From Pisolithus tinctorius (taxonomy: Eukaryota > Basidiomycota > Agaricomycetes > Boletales > Pisolithaceae), in assembly GCA_024663395.1 (NCBI GenBank), contig JANFAH010000052.1, forward strand, positions 62,001-126,000: a stretch of DNA of 64,000 nucleotides, in the 5' to 3' direction. The position numbers and the translations under genes were made by a program. The notes below the pieces were generated by a model. It was not told where the DNA came from. It ran no database searches and saw nothing but the letters and a program-made list of their open reading frames with translations. Shown here one piece after another: positions 32,946-43,608 of this stretch (positions are counted from its first letter, which is position 1; each line of letters starts with the position of its first letter).

Positions 32946-34783
32946 GTGGCAGTACTATATGTGGACTACAAGCACATTGTCACACTGCAATACCATCTGG
33001 GCAATGACTTGCAACACATGGTGTTCAAAGCTGAAGTGGTAGCAATGATTTTAGCAGCACATCTCCTGAACACCAGAGACAAGATTGCATACCCAGTCAC
33101 AATACTGGTAGACAACCAGGTGGCTATCAGATTGAGTGAGTGACCAACAGCAAAGCCAGGGCATTATCTACTGATGCAATTTAGATCAATGATCATCAAG
33201 GCCCTCAAAGAGGAGCAGTTGACAAGAAAAGATGCCACAATTTGTTGGGTAGCAGGACATATGGATATTGAAAGGAACAAATTAGCAGACAGGGAAGTGA
33301 AGCTAGTGGCAAAAAGAGCAGAATCCTCCAGTCCACAGTGCAAGCTACCCCCCTTAGTAAGCAACCAACTACCTTGTAGTGTATCTGCCCTCAAACAAGC
33401 TCACACCACAAAGCAGAAGACTTTATGGGTCAACCTATGGAAAAAATCCCCCCCCACAGTCACATATCACACATCAACCCAGTTCTACCTGGTGCATCAT
33501 TCACCAAGCTAACTGCCCCACTAACCAAAAAACAAACAGGTCTCCTCATACAACTCCACACCAGCCACATTCTGTTGAACAAACACCTCCACCACTTCAA
33601 ATGTAGTGACACCCCTATGTGCCTACAATGTGGAGGGACCATCCCAGAGGATGTGCACCATTTCCTTTTCCAATGCCCCAGATATGACAGAGAATGACAC
33701 ATCCTAAGGAATGCACTGTAGGGAATGTAATTTCCCTACTAGGGGAATTGTTTTATTTTGTTTGTTTTATTTAGTTTTCATTCTAGGTGTTTTTCTGCTA
33801 GTGGTACTTGGAATTTCCCTTTTTGGTTGCTTAGTCAACCCTACCTAGTACTGGATGTAGTTAGTTTTTTTAAACAAACAATAGACAAGTTACCCTAAGA
33901 TGAGAGATGAGTTCAAGCAGGTTGTTCCCTGCACCAAGAGAGCCTTAGAAGCCTTCAGATGACTACCAGGATCCTTGCTCAGGCTATAGAAGCCCCTTTG
34001 GCCTACTCACTCCCCTCAGATATCCCAACTACCCAGTCTTCTCCTCTTGTTTTCTCTTTTCCTACAGCACTAGGAAGGGATGCCATGTCCCTGTCATTTC
34101 TCCTCTCCAACCAGAAGGCCCAATCACCACTCATCAAATATGTATCTATGACCAAACATCTACAAAACATTTTTGGTGAGGTACTCAAACAATAGAGTGA
34201 CATCAGGTAATGCAGCACACAGGGCAATACTAGGCTAACACAGCATGCTACCAAACCAAGACATGCCAATGTGTCCATAGTTCACTCTGCCACACACACC
34301 CCACCATGTATCCCAAACATTCACATCCCCACCCCCCAATCCATTCATACCACTCACCCTACCACTACCCATGGTTCCTCTCCCACTGGCAACATTCAGC
34401 AAACATGTTCCCACATCCATCCCCCATCCAATTCTTGCCATCCCAGCACCAAAAACCCACAAGACAGTCTCTAAACAAATGGACAGAGGAGAACATGTTC
34501 ATGTTCCCCATCACACCAGCTGGCCCAAGGGCTGCCAGTTCAGTGTAGACAGAGATTAAATGACTAGCTGACATCTGAAGCCATCCCTACTACAAGATGG
34601 AGTGTCTAAAATGGCCAGTGGGAATGGCAGACTGCTGGGGGGTCAATGACCCTGCCAGCAGGGCATTCACTCAATTGTAGGGAAAGGCAGGCCACAGGGG
34701 ACCCTACTTAGCCATCAAACCTTGTTAGAATAGTGCAACATAGGACAGAAACATCCTCAAGCACTTTAATACAGAAAAAAAAA
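32946..34783 (+). mobile_element. 5'-truncated LINE (non-LTR retrotransposon) 3' end with A-tail
   Basis: Encodes the RNase H and C-terminal part of a Tad1-like non-LTR polyprotein: TLQYHLGNDLQHMVFKAEVV, ATICWVAGHMDIERNKLAD (RNase H active-site region), then QLHTSHILLNKHLHHF and the zinc motif CLQCGGTIPEDVHHFLFQCPRYDRE. After an inserted solo LTR (33717-34066) it resumes LGRDAMSLSFLLSN and HLQNIFGEV. A 3' untranslated region leads to an A-rich tail (34773-34783). The last ~180 bp match 42655-42840 in inverted orientation. Confidence 0.85.
33717..34066 (+). mobile_element. Solo LTR related to element B's LTR, in LINE coding sequence
   Basis: TGTAGGGAATG...TTTTCCTACA (350 bp) with gcac before and gcact after. 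Removal rejoins the LINE frame (HILRNA to LGRDAMS). Ends are as in element B, with the same 4- or 5-bp ambiguity because the base after the duplicate is t. Confidence 0.8.
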
Positions 34784-35065
34784 ACCAATAACACAGGTGT
34801 AGAGGAGTATCCCAAGTTGTTCCTCCACAGAAATTCCATTGTGAGAAGGCATGAAGCCATGTTGGGTAAGCACCAGCATCAACTGATCAAAAACCCCATG
34901 GCTGACACCAAGGCAAGTCCATACCCTGTCCAGATGACCATTCAGGAGCTCTAGCATCCACCCCTCACCAGTCAGGATTGAGGTATGGTAAGGGGAATGG
35001 TTCTGAGTCAGTGTCAAGTCCATGATGTCTGGGTTTGAGACCAGACCAGAGACCAAAGTGGGCAT
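34784..35065 (-). pseudogene. Harbinger-type transposase N-terminal fragment
   Basis: Minus frame: HTSILTGEGWMLELLNGHL, VWTCLGVSHGVFDQLMLVL, ISVEEQLGILLYTCVIGF. This helical domain normally precedes the DDE nuclease in PIF/Harbinger transposases. It corresponds to HTSVLTGQKWVDEICTGHP and LTVEEHLAIFLYILKG in the element at 35211-37813. The rest of the gene is missing; the LINE tail abuts it at 34783. Confidence 0.6.
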
Positions 35066-35210
35066 GAGGCCAAAGGGTCAGGATCAGATGGGGAGCAGAG
35101 GTACAGAGGGGGGACTGGTTGGACTTAGCAACTGAGGACACAGCACTATTCCCTTGTGTGGGTTTCAGTCTGAGTCTGAGGCCAAGAGGTTTTCAGATAG
35201 GACTTATTTG
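35066..35210 (-). repeat. Family F LTR end and adjoining internal sequence
   Basis: Read on the minus strand, ACAAGGGAATAGTGCTG and GCTAAGTCCAAC match 1843-1890, just after the family F LTR there. It continues the LTR at 37814-38124 across the Harbinger insertion. Confidence 0.55.
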
Positions 35211-35499
35211 GGGCCTGTTCAGTAACACAATTAAGTCTGATTGAAGTGAATTTGAACCCTACCTAATCATGAGAACTTGAATGAAATCTCATGGTGACAA
35301 GAGTGGCATGACTCCAATCATGGGAACAAAATTGAATGAGATTGGATTTTGCTGATCATGCTGATCAGATTAGCCCCCAATGTCTCCCTCAACTTCAATT
35401 GCACAACAGTGGGAAACTACAAAAGAAAAAGGCAGCATTATGCAGAAGCATTGGTGTGTAACCATCCTAGCTACAAGAGGTGGTGTAGTTGAATCAGAG

Positions 35500-36723
35500 A
35501 TAGACAAGTAGTTGCCCTAGCTGCAGGAGCTGCTGCTGCTGTCACAACTCTTTATGCAGCTTCACTTGAGAAAACTCCCAAGCACACTTCTGTTCTGACT
35601 GGTCAGAAATGGGTAGATGAGATTTGCACTGGCCATCCCCTGCAATTCCAGGAGAATATTGGTATGACCCAGCCCACATTCTATCAATTGGCATATACCC
35701 TATGGACAGTGGGCAAATTGTGACCCACCCATAACCTTACAGTGGAGGAACATCTTGCAATCTTCCTCTACATTCTAAAGGGCCACTCCAACCATGAAAC
35801 ACAAGAATGGTTCCAGTGCAGTGGTGACACAATATCAAGGTGAGTCCATAGTATGATTTGTACTAGATAAGATCTGAATTGAGTTGTAACCATCAGAGTG
35901 TTTCATTGGGTGCTTGAAGCTTGTATCTCACCACCTGTCTATGGATCTTATGTCAAACTCCCAGGCCATAATGCTCCTATCCCACCAGAGATTCATGTCC
36001 AGCCAAAGTTCTACCCTTTTTTCAAGGATGCACTTGGTGCCATTGATGGGACTCATACTGCTGCTCTTGTGCCCACCCATATGCAAGCCCCCTATCAAAA
36101 TTGCAAGGGATTTATCTCACAGAATGTGCTTGCATCCTGCAGTTTTGACATGCACTTTCAATATGTCCTCAGTGGCTGGGAGGGCAGTGCTGCAGACAGT
36201 TGCATCAATCATGATGCTCATGAGAGGGATTTTCACATTCCCCCTGGCAAGTACTATCTTGCTGATGTAGGTTTCCCCTCTTGTGATGCTCTGCTTGTCC
36301 CATATCGTGGGGTCCACTACCATCTCAAGGAATGGGAAAGATCAGCAAATAGGTATGTCATCACATGGTTCTTTATTCATGTACTAGCATTGAATGAGTA
36401 TCAGACCTCAGAATTCAAAGGAGCTATTTAACCTTTGACATGCATCAGCTCACAATGTAGTTGAGTGCATATTTGGTGTTGCCAAGTGTTGTTTCCCCTC
36501 CCTGAAAACACCTCTTGAATTTTCCATCAAAGTGCAAGCCAAGCTAATTCATGACATCTGCTTCCTTTTCAACTTTATTTGCACTCATGATCCTGATGAC
36601 CTCAGCGACAATGATGATGTAGAAGGGTTGGAGGATGTGGGGAGCTCAGAGAATCAGGGATACACCATTGATGACCTTGAAGGAGAAATATCCCCTGCAG
36701 AAAAGACTAGGGCTGACAGATGA
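35500..36723 (+). pseudogene. Harbinger transposase (DDE_Tnp_4 type)
   Basis: Exon 1 (to 35839) has the helical N-terminal domain: LTGQKWVDEI, VEEHLAIFLYILKGHSNHET and GDTISR. An intron of about 60 bp (gtgagt at 35840) leads to VFHWVLEACISPPVYGSYV, KFYPFFKDALGAIDGTH (first Asp), FDMHFQYVLSGWEGSAAD, KYYLADVGFPSCDALLVPY (second Asp) and, after a short gap with a frame change near 36432, HNVVECIFGVAKCCF (Glu). All three catalytic residues survive. The C-terminal tail is acidic. In-frame stops near 35730 and the frame change near 36432 make the gene inactive as it stands. Confidence 0.85.
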
Positions 36724-36739
36724 TGAGATAACATTGCAG

Positions 36740-37219
36740 ATGCAATGTGGACAGAGTATCAGAGGTATCTAGCTGAACAGTAGGTACAGTTGATCTAGGT
36801 ACTCAAGAATCAGAGGAATAGAAACATTCAAGCTGTTTCTGTAAATAAACCAACTGGGCACCCTTCCTCAAGCTGAGATACCCCTCCACAGCAGCCCAAC
36901 TTGTGCCAAACAAGTCAGCAACATCAGCCATCTCATTATCAGACAGACCTTCCTCCTCTGAAGCAAGGTGAATTGCAGCCATGTATCACTGTGGGGATGT
37001 CACCAGAGAGGTTATGAATGAAGTGCCTCCAGCTGGTGCCTCAGTCATTGATGATGATGGCATTGCAGCCACAGCATCAGCAAGGGACAAAAGTGCATCA
37101 CTGACAGAGGTAATTGCCTGGGGGCCAGATATACAGCCACAGCATGAGGTAGTTGCTGTCCTCTTGGCTGGGGTTTTTGGGATGGGGGAGAGCTGCATTG
37201 CAGAGTACTTGCAAGACAT
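36740..37219 (-). pseudogene. Harbinger partner protein, C-terminal part
   Basis: Minus frame: SDALLSLADAVAAMPSSS, a stop, then MAAIHLASEEEGLSDNEMADVADLF and LRKGAQLVYLQKQL. This pattern (acidic EEE-GLSD, then a helix ending in a basic LQK word) is that of the Myb/SANT-like second protein of fungal Harbinger elements. Opposite in strand to the transposase and convergent with it. The SANT domain itself is not recognisable. 37260-37813 is non-coding. Confidence 0.5.
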
Positions 37220-37813
37220 GGGTGTCAGCTTATTCTGGGTCAGACAACATGTTTAGCAGGCAAGAAGTATTCACACTTACAGTGACTTCCAAAATTGATT
37301 CAATGTTTGCACATTTTGGGTTGTTTGTTGAATTTATCAAGAACAAAGACAAATAAGACCAAAGTGTAAGTTGATGACATAAGCCATTTGTACAGGACTA
37401 TCCATCAAAAAAAGAATTATGTAATTTGAATTAGTATCCATAAAGGTATATACAATTTAAATTGCCATGTCATTGAATCAATTTTGGAAGTGTGTATCAG
37501 AGATATAGAAACTGATAATTTTAATACTTTGTATGACCTCCCTTGGCTTTTATCACTGCTTGTACCCTCAGACTTTTGGCCATAAGGACTTGGGACAAAA
37601 GGTGACAGGAAGACAAACAGAACAACTATGCTCTGGTAAAATAAGGGCTACTGAACAGCAATCAAAATTTTCCCTCATGTTGTGACATTTGACAGACCAC
37701 AATAAGGCCTGTGGAACACTCATCAGGCAATATTTCACTTAATCAAATTTTCATGATTTCATTTGAGTTTTTTGCAGGAAAAATCATTCTTAATTGCATT
37801 ACCAAACAGGCCC

Positions 37814-38124
37814 TTGATTTCAGACTGGAGAAGTACAAGCCAAGTATCTACAGGTTTATATATGTACCAGAGGTAACTATAGTACAGAGACCAGTAATGC
37901 TGGTCTGGCAAAGACTGCTAAGATGATTGGTAAGAACAGTATTAGTAAGGTATGACTAAGATGACCAGAGACTGGGACAGAGACAAGGGTGGACCAGAGA
38001 TGAAGCTGGGTCAGGCTCAACTGAAATGACACACACTGCAAGGCAGTGCTAACTGCACTAGACCTACTGGAGGTAAGGGTTTGGTGAGGCTGAGTCTGGC
38101 CAGGGTTGAGGCACAGCTATGACA
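37814..38124 (-). mobile_element. Family F LTR, CpG-depleted copy, split by the Harbinger element
   Basis: On the minus strand it begins TGTCATAGCTGTGCC at 38124. Matches 1-300 nearly base for base, but at sites where that copy has CG this copy has CA or TG (for example cagagaccagtaatgctgg against cggagaccggtaatgccgg). It continues at 35210 and below on the other side of the Harbinger insertion. Confidence 0.75.
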
Positions 38125-38308
38125 GTCAGAATGAAAAAGGAGGTCATAGAGGCATAGCACCTGGATCATCACTGCTACTACAAGTGCAGCAAGACAGTAA
38201 CAATGATGGTGCTGGAGCTGCTGTGCTTCAAGATCCATAGTGGAGTTGTTTGATCTCTTATCACAATGTTATCTATTGGCATCAGTAAACTACAAGTTGT
38301 GTTGTTGT

Positions 38309-38460
38309 CTTATATAATCATCACATGACTACATTACCAAAGCAGAAGCCAGAAACTTGGACTTCGCATTCACGTGGGCCCGCACAGCTTATATAATCAT
38401 CATGTGACTATTTTGCCGAACAGTCGAAAACTTGGACTTCGCGTTCGCAGCGTGAACGGC
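38309..38460 (+). promoter_or_regulatory. Tandemly duplicated TATA-containing promoter segment upstream of the TPR-HET gene
   Basis: Two copies about 79 bp apart begin cttatataatcatc (38309 and 38388) and contain aacttggacttcgc. The left copy has fewer CG pairs than the right (tcacatgactac against tcatgtgactattttgccgaacagtcg). The spacing to the start codon (over 480 bp) and the GT/AG words between suggest a spliced 5' leader, not proven. Confidence 0.5.
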
Positions 38461-38950
38461 GCTTAAGCTTTTCGCATGCCGCATCCTCGCGCCCTTTTTC
38501 TCCCACAGACGTCCACCAGCCGTTGGTCTACTGGTGAGTGCCTCCCCAGTTCTTCAAGCTGTGTGACTCACTCAAGCAGCAGAGCCCAACTTCCTCTTGC
38601 CTTTCCAACCAACTCGTGTTTTTCGCATCTATTAGTGAGTTCCTATCAGACCGTCGTTGCGTTATTTGCATTGACCTGCGTGTAATGTTATCCGCAGTTT
38701 GTGCTTCGTACCGACACCCAAGCTTGCCTGCTCGAGACTTCGTGCCTTTAATGTGGGTTCTTTTGCGCTGCTTGGTTGGCGTCGCTGATTTGAGCAGCGT
38801 TCAGCTGACACTCAAGATTGCTACCGGGTTTCTTTCCAGTTTCAAAGGGTATGACTTTACTGTCCCTATCTTGTTGCTAATGATCACCGAACCTAGCGCA
38901 AAGGCAGAACCATCTCCATCGTGTACATCATCCTGGTGTAACGACATTCA

Positions 38951-41776
38951 ATGGCTTCAACAGACGTGGTTTCCTGGAGACGAAAGATCTTGAAACGTTA
39001 TCCTCTAGGGAAAATTGACCGAGATGTTGCCCTCTACGACCTGGCAGACGCACTCTATGAGAGATATGAAGAACAACGTAACATCCGCGACTTGAACGAG
39101 GCAATTGATTTGCATCGCGCTGCTTTGGAACTCCGACCAGCCGAAAACAAGACGTATTATCGGTTCACGTTTCTCCACCACCTCGCTCTCTGTCTTTCAT
39201 GTAGATATAACGAGCGGACCGCAGTCGCCGACTTAGAAGAAGCCATCTCGCTTGGACGTGAAGCACTACAACTCTGTCCACCAGGGCATCCTCATCGTGA
39301 TGTCGCTCTCCACAATCTTGCCGCCTACCTCATTGACAGGCCCCCCTATCCCAAAAACTGGTCCACCAAAAAGCCCGTAGTTGACGCCTTGGAGGAAGCT
39401 ATCTCGCTCTCACGTGAAGCACTAGAGCTCCGTCCTCCAGGGCATCCTCATCGTGATGTCACTCTCCGCAATCTCTCCGTCTACTTCGACAAAAAGCTCG
39501 CCAGAGAGGCTCCACTCTACGACGTGGTGGAAGCCATCTCGGTCAGACGTGTAACACTAGAGCTCTATCCACCAGGGCATCCTGATCGCGGCAAATGTCT
39601 CCAAGAGCTCGCTAAAGACCTCTGGACAAAGTTTCGCATGCCTGGGTTGCCCGATGCGAAGTCTCCTGATCAAACTCCGTCGTTGGTCCGTCCAACGAGC
39701 ACGGCTTATCTCGCGTCCTGGCTTCTCAAGTTCTCACTCCACCTCTGCGACAGGTTTCAGAAGGAGGCCGCGATGACTGACTTGGACGATGCTATTCATT
39801 ATGCAACGTATGCTCTGGAACTTCGGTCACCACGAGACTCCCATGACGAGCGAACTTGGGTTCAGAGGCTAGCCCGGGGCACTGACTCAGATGAACCTGT
39901 CGCTCTAGGCGCTCTGGTCAATTGCTTTGCGAGGAATAGATCTGGCAATCAGCACCCAATTGTCGGTCTCAACGAGGCCATGATACTGTGCCGATATGTA
40001 CTGCAAACCCGCCCAACTGACCATCCCATTCGTGCTGAGTCCCTGCATAACCTGGCACAGTGTCTAGCAGGCCGGTTTTGTCGACAACCCGTAGCACCGG
40101 ATCTGGACGGGGCTATTTTATTGGAGCAAGCAGCCTTGCAGCTACTCATACCTGGAGATCTTGGTTACGACATATCCCGGTGCTCCCTTACAGCCTACCT
40201 CCACATGAAGGTCAAGTCACAGCCTACTAAGACATCCTCCAATGCCTCACCTGTTACCCCCTTTGACGTCGAGCAACTTATCCGTAGTGTTGCATTTGAA
40301 ACCCTCAAAACCCTGCCAACCAGGCTGCTACACACGCACACTGGCGTCCTGTGCGATCGGCATGCGCAGTTTACCCAGTTTATGAGCAGCCAACAGTACA
40401 AACGGCTGGTGTCGCGGTGCACAACGTGCGAACCAGATCAGCGAATGGACCTGATCCGTATGGCCATCTTGAAATACTTTCAGTACGTCATGCTTTCTCA
40501 CCGTTGGGGTGAAGATGAGCCATCATTGCGCGACATCGAGGGCTACTTGATATATGATATGTCAATAAAGGAGGGCTTTGAAAAGCTGCAAGCCTTCTGC
40601 CTGGTTGCCTGCGAACGAGATTTCCTGTGGGCATGGAGTGACACGTGTTGCATAGACAAAGACAGCAGTGCCGAGTTGCAAGAAGCCATAGGATCGATGT
40701 TTGCGTGGTATCAACGGTCTTCCCTAACCATTGTGTATCTCTCTGATGTTCCGGATACTGGCTCGCTCGGGAACAGCGAGTGGTTCAGACGCGGGTGGAC
40801 CCTCCAGGAGCTACTGGCTCCCCGAACCATATTATTCTACATCCAGAATTGGTCACTTTACAAGAACCTCACGTCTTTGAACCACAAAACCGATACCACG
40901 GTGCTGGAAGAGCTGGGGAGGGCGACTGGAATAGAGTCCCGGTTCCTCACCGACTTTTCCCCAGGTACAGATGACGCTCGTTCGAGACTCCAATGGGCGT
41001 CATTACGTTGTACCACGCGGCCTGAGGATATCGCCTATTCATTGTTCGGAATCTTTGATCTTCACCTTCCCGTTCTGTATGGTGAATCTGCTGAGAAAGC
41101 GCTTGGGCGTCTCCTGGCCGAAATCATTTCGCAGTCTGGGGATGTCTCAGTTCTGGATTGGGTTGGGGAGGCATCGCAGTTTCATAGCTGTTTCCCTGCC
41201 CAGATCGCCTCGTTCCAAACGCTACCGTTGCTCCCATCTCGACCTAATGCAGAAGAACCGTCAGCGGCGATAAGTCAGGGTCCCTCACCAATATCATTCG
41301 AAGATTCATACTCCCCAAGTGACGTGTACGACCTCCACTCGCTCATTAGGGTGCCTCTTCCACGTTTTCTCAATCGCCGCCTCATATTACCATGTATTGC
41401 CCATTGCGTCGCAGTGTTTCATCCGAAAGGGTCAGATCCATTGGCAACGAGTCACACGTATAACATCCAGGCGTTCGGTCTGAGGCCACTTGAGATCACT
41501 CTGCCAAACAAGCTAGAAGATGCACCGCGGCTGCAAGGTTCTCTGCAACTTGTTCGCCCTTGGCACTCGAAGTTTCCTGGTTCATCTGCCGAACTAGATG
41601 CCGCGACTGAAGAACAGCTGCTCTCTACACTTGAGAGGCCATTTAATGCTCTTTTGTTGAGCCAATTACCTCATGACGAACACAAGAGGATCGCGTCTTC
41701 TACTCGCATTAATGCTCAGCCAATAGACCGGGCCAGCATTCTGAAAAGCAAAATTCGGGTATTCACTATTGTGTAG
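38951..41776 (+). CDS. TPR-HET domain protein (941 aa), heterokaryon-incompatibility type
   Basis: Intact single-exon frame; start chosen at the first ATG of the frame (MASTDVVSW). Residues ~45-410 carry about seven degenerate helical repeats with the pattern LNEAIDLHRAALELRP / DLEEAISLGREALQLCPPG, tetratricopeptide-like. Residues ~505-680 are a HET domain: YVMLSHRWGEDEPS, DFLWAWSDTCCIDKDSSAEL, SMFAWYQRSSLTIVYLSDV and WFRRGWTLQELLAP, followed by TRPEDIAYSLFGIFD. The C-terminal ~220 residues have no known domain. HET proteins trigger nonself rejection or cell death on hyphal fusion; TPR repeats may be the sensing part (inference). The gene lies alone in a CpG-rich island between decayed repeats and has no frame break, so it is probably expressed and under selection. 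Confidence 0.9.
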   Translation: MASTDVVSWRRKILKRYPLGKIDRDVALYDLADALYERYEEQRNIRDLNEAIDLHRAALELRPAENKTYYRFTFLHHLALCLSCRYNERTAVADLEEAISLGREALQLCPPGHPHRDVALHNLAAYLIDRPPYPKNWSTKKPVVDALEEAISLSREALELRPPGHPHRDVTLRNLSVYFDKKLAREAPLYDVVEAISVRRVTLELYPPGHPDRGKCLQELAKDLWTKFRMPGLPDAKSPDQTPSLVRPTSTAYLASWLLKFSLHLCDRFQKEAAMTDLDDAIHYATYALELRSPRDSHDERTWVQRLARGTDSDEPVALGALVNCFARNRSGNQHPIVGLNEAMILCRYVLQTRPTDHPIRAESLHNLAQCLAGRFCRQPVAPDLDGAILLEQAALQLLIPGDLGYDISRCSLTAYLHMKVKSQPTKTSSNASPVTPFDVEQLIRSVAFETLKTLPTRLLHTHTGVLCDRHAQFTQFMSSQQYKRLVSRCTTCEPDQRMDLIRMAILKYFQYVMLSHRWGEDEPSLRDIEGYLIYDMSIKEGFEKLQAFCLVACERDFLWAWSDTCCIDKDSSAELQEAIGSMFAWYQRSSLTIVYLSDVPDTGSLGNSEWFRRGWTLQELLAPRTILFYIQNWSLYKNLTSLNHKTDTTVLEELGRATGIESRFLTDFSPGTDDARSRLQWASLRCTTRPEDIAYSLFGIFDLHLPVLYGESAEKALGRLLAEIISQSGDVSVLDWVGEASQFHSCFPAQIASFQTLPLLPSRPNAEEPSAAISQGPSPISFEDSYSPSDVYDLHSLIRVPLPRFLNRRLILPCIAHCVAVFHPKGSDPLATSHTYNIQAFGLRPLEITLPNKLEDAPRLQGSLQLVRPWHSKFPGSSAELDAATEEQLLSTLERPFNALLLSQLPHDEHKRIASSTRINAQPIDRASILKSKIRVFTIV

Positions 41777-42640
41777 GTAGCCATGGTGTTATGACATCTT
41801 GGTATTGACATCCACGTTGTCCTTTGTTTTACTTCTTATTTTCCCTCGTCCGGTCATATCTTGTAAGAGTGCATGTGTGTACGTGCCTAGTGGGTCACCG
41901 CCTGACTGGTGGCGTTCGGATCGTTTGCCGGATTGGCAACCAGACCTGTAATTGACGCCCTAACGGGACGGCTACGGAGTACACGAATTCCATAGATACA
42001 TACGAACCGGACGCTATACTGCATAATGGGCCCCTTCGACCATTGGAACACAAGTTGGCAACGGCGCAAGTAATGAAGGCAATTTATGTATGTAGGACAG
42101 CCCGCTGCGATGAAAGCCAAGCATCCTGTTGTCTCCGAGAGCACAATGCCATTGTTGCGCGCCCAGGGTTGGAGAGCACGCTACTTATACAGCGACTCAT
42201 GACAACCAGTCAAACTTTTTAACGCCTCCTCAAGTAACCACTGCCTCAGGACGAAGCAGGGGTTTGCAGCCATCGCCATGTTTTTCTGAGCCTCTTTGAA
42301 ACCCTTTCTGGCCCGCTCTCCAGGTTTCTCGGATTTGATGCGAGCGGCGTACGTGTCGAGCCATGTGAGTCATTCTTCTGTAGCCTTTCCTGAGTCTAGG
42401 TGTTCAGGCACCAGCGTTCCCCTGACCACAACTACGATGAATGCCCCCAACGTCACTGGTTTACTAAGGTGGGTAGCGGTGATGCACAGTGCCGCTCTGT
42501 GCACTCATACTAAGAGCAGCATATTCATCCCAGTGGTGCGAGGCAATATGGGAAACCCATATGACCCAGGATGAGGACCACAGCTAGGGCATACTTAGCC
42601 TGAAACATGATGGTCATGATAGGTATGAAATTTGACAGTT
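41777..42640. other. CpG-normal flank downstream of the HET gene
   Basis: No gene recognised. CpG stays normal to about 42560 and then drops. Probable terminator and UTR of the HET gene in the first 100 bp (T-rich, 41810-41860). Short frames at 41887-42144 (minus) and 42296-42574 (plus) have no family. Confidence 0.4.
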
Positions 42641-42654
42641 GTGTATGTTTTTTT

Positions 42655-42840
42655 TTAAAAAAAAGTCTGATTTTAAGTGTGTGAGGGTGGATCTACCCTA
42701 TGTTGCACTATTCTAGTGTAGTTTAACAATCTAGCTTTGGCCCCCTGTGGCCTATCATTCCTTACCAGTGAGTGAATGCCCTGATAGCAGAGCTGTTGGC
42801 CCCCCATCACTCTGCTGTTCCTGCCAGCTGTTTTAGACAT
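42655..42840 (-). mobile_element. Severely truncated LINE 3' end
   Basis: Reverse complement matches 34600-34783 (shared words gggcattcactca, ggccacagggg, tagaatagtgcaacatagg), ending in an A-rich tail on the minus strand (plus t-run near 42645-42663). About 180 bp, typical of a 5'-truncated insertion. Confidence 0.75.
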
Positions 42841-43099
42841 GCTGCCTTTATGGTGAGGATGGTTTAGTACTTCTGCTGACTGTTTTAACTCTATCTACAT
42901 GGGCCTGACAGTCATGAGGCTGGCCAGTTTTTGGGGCATAATGAGTTCTTCTGTGTCTGGGTGTGTGAGTCTGTCTTGGCAGACCCTTCAGTCACATGTA
43001 ATCCAGAAGGTGGGTCATCTGACATGCACATTTGGTCCTGAAAGTGGGACTAACTGACATCAGCCTATAGACCCTGATGGTGGATAGGCTGACATGTTG

Positions 43100-43350
43100 G
43101 AGGGAGGTCAGCCAACCTCACTGGGGGATGGATCCACACCCTGGAAGTGGTGTTGGCCAACCTCACAGGGGGATGGACCCACACCCTGGAAGTGGTGTTG
43201 GCTGACCTCACAGGGGGATGGACCCACACCCTGGAAGTGGTATCAGCCAACCTCACTGGGGGATGGACTCACACCCTGGAAGTGGGGTTGGCTGATTTCA
43301 CTGGGGGATGGACACAGACCTCACCACCTGGAAGTAGGGTTGGCCAAACC
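43100..43350. repeat. 45-bp minisatellite, about 5.5 copies
   Basis: Unit like ttggccaacctcactggggg plus atggacccacaccctggaagtgg, repeating at 43111, 43156, 43201, 43246 and 43291, then a longer spacing to 43343. The unit length is a multiple of three, so frames stay open on both strands, but I see no start or family. A looser copy lies at 43445-43490. Confidence 0.85.
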
Positions 43351-43608
43351 CTGAAAATTCCCTTGGCATAATCAATTGCTTGTCAATTTAGATGTTACCA
43401 GAAGTATTGACTCTGATGACACTTCCAGATGGACATACCCCCTGAGACCAGTGTTGGCCAACCTCACTGGGGGGTGGCCTTACCCCCTGAATCCATGGCC
43501 ATTCTTCACCTCCAGGTGATGTCAGTGATCTCACAGGGTTTGAAACTTGCAATGAGCATGGGTAGCCATATATAGGGATCCTTTTGGTTCACCCCATCTA
43601 CAGTTTAT

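Larger units (their letters stand above)
35211..37813 (+). mobile_element. PIF/Harbinger transposon (2.6 kb) with terminal inverted repeats
   Basis: Termini GGGCCTGTTCAGTAACACAA (left) and, inverted, GGGCCTGTTTGGTAATGCAA (right), continuing AATTAAG in both, flanked by ttg on each side (35208-35210 and 37814-37816). A 3-bp duplication fits this superfamily. It carries a transposase on the plus strand and a partner protein on the minus strand. It sits inside a family F LTR. Confidence 0.85.

Noticed and set aside
41887..42144. 85-codon minus frame after the HET gene
   Set aside because: No family, no intron structure, probably part of the intergenic flank.
43065..43371. Open frames on both strands over the 45-bp minisatellite
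   Set aside because: The repeat length is divisible by three, so frames stay open by chance; no start context or family.
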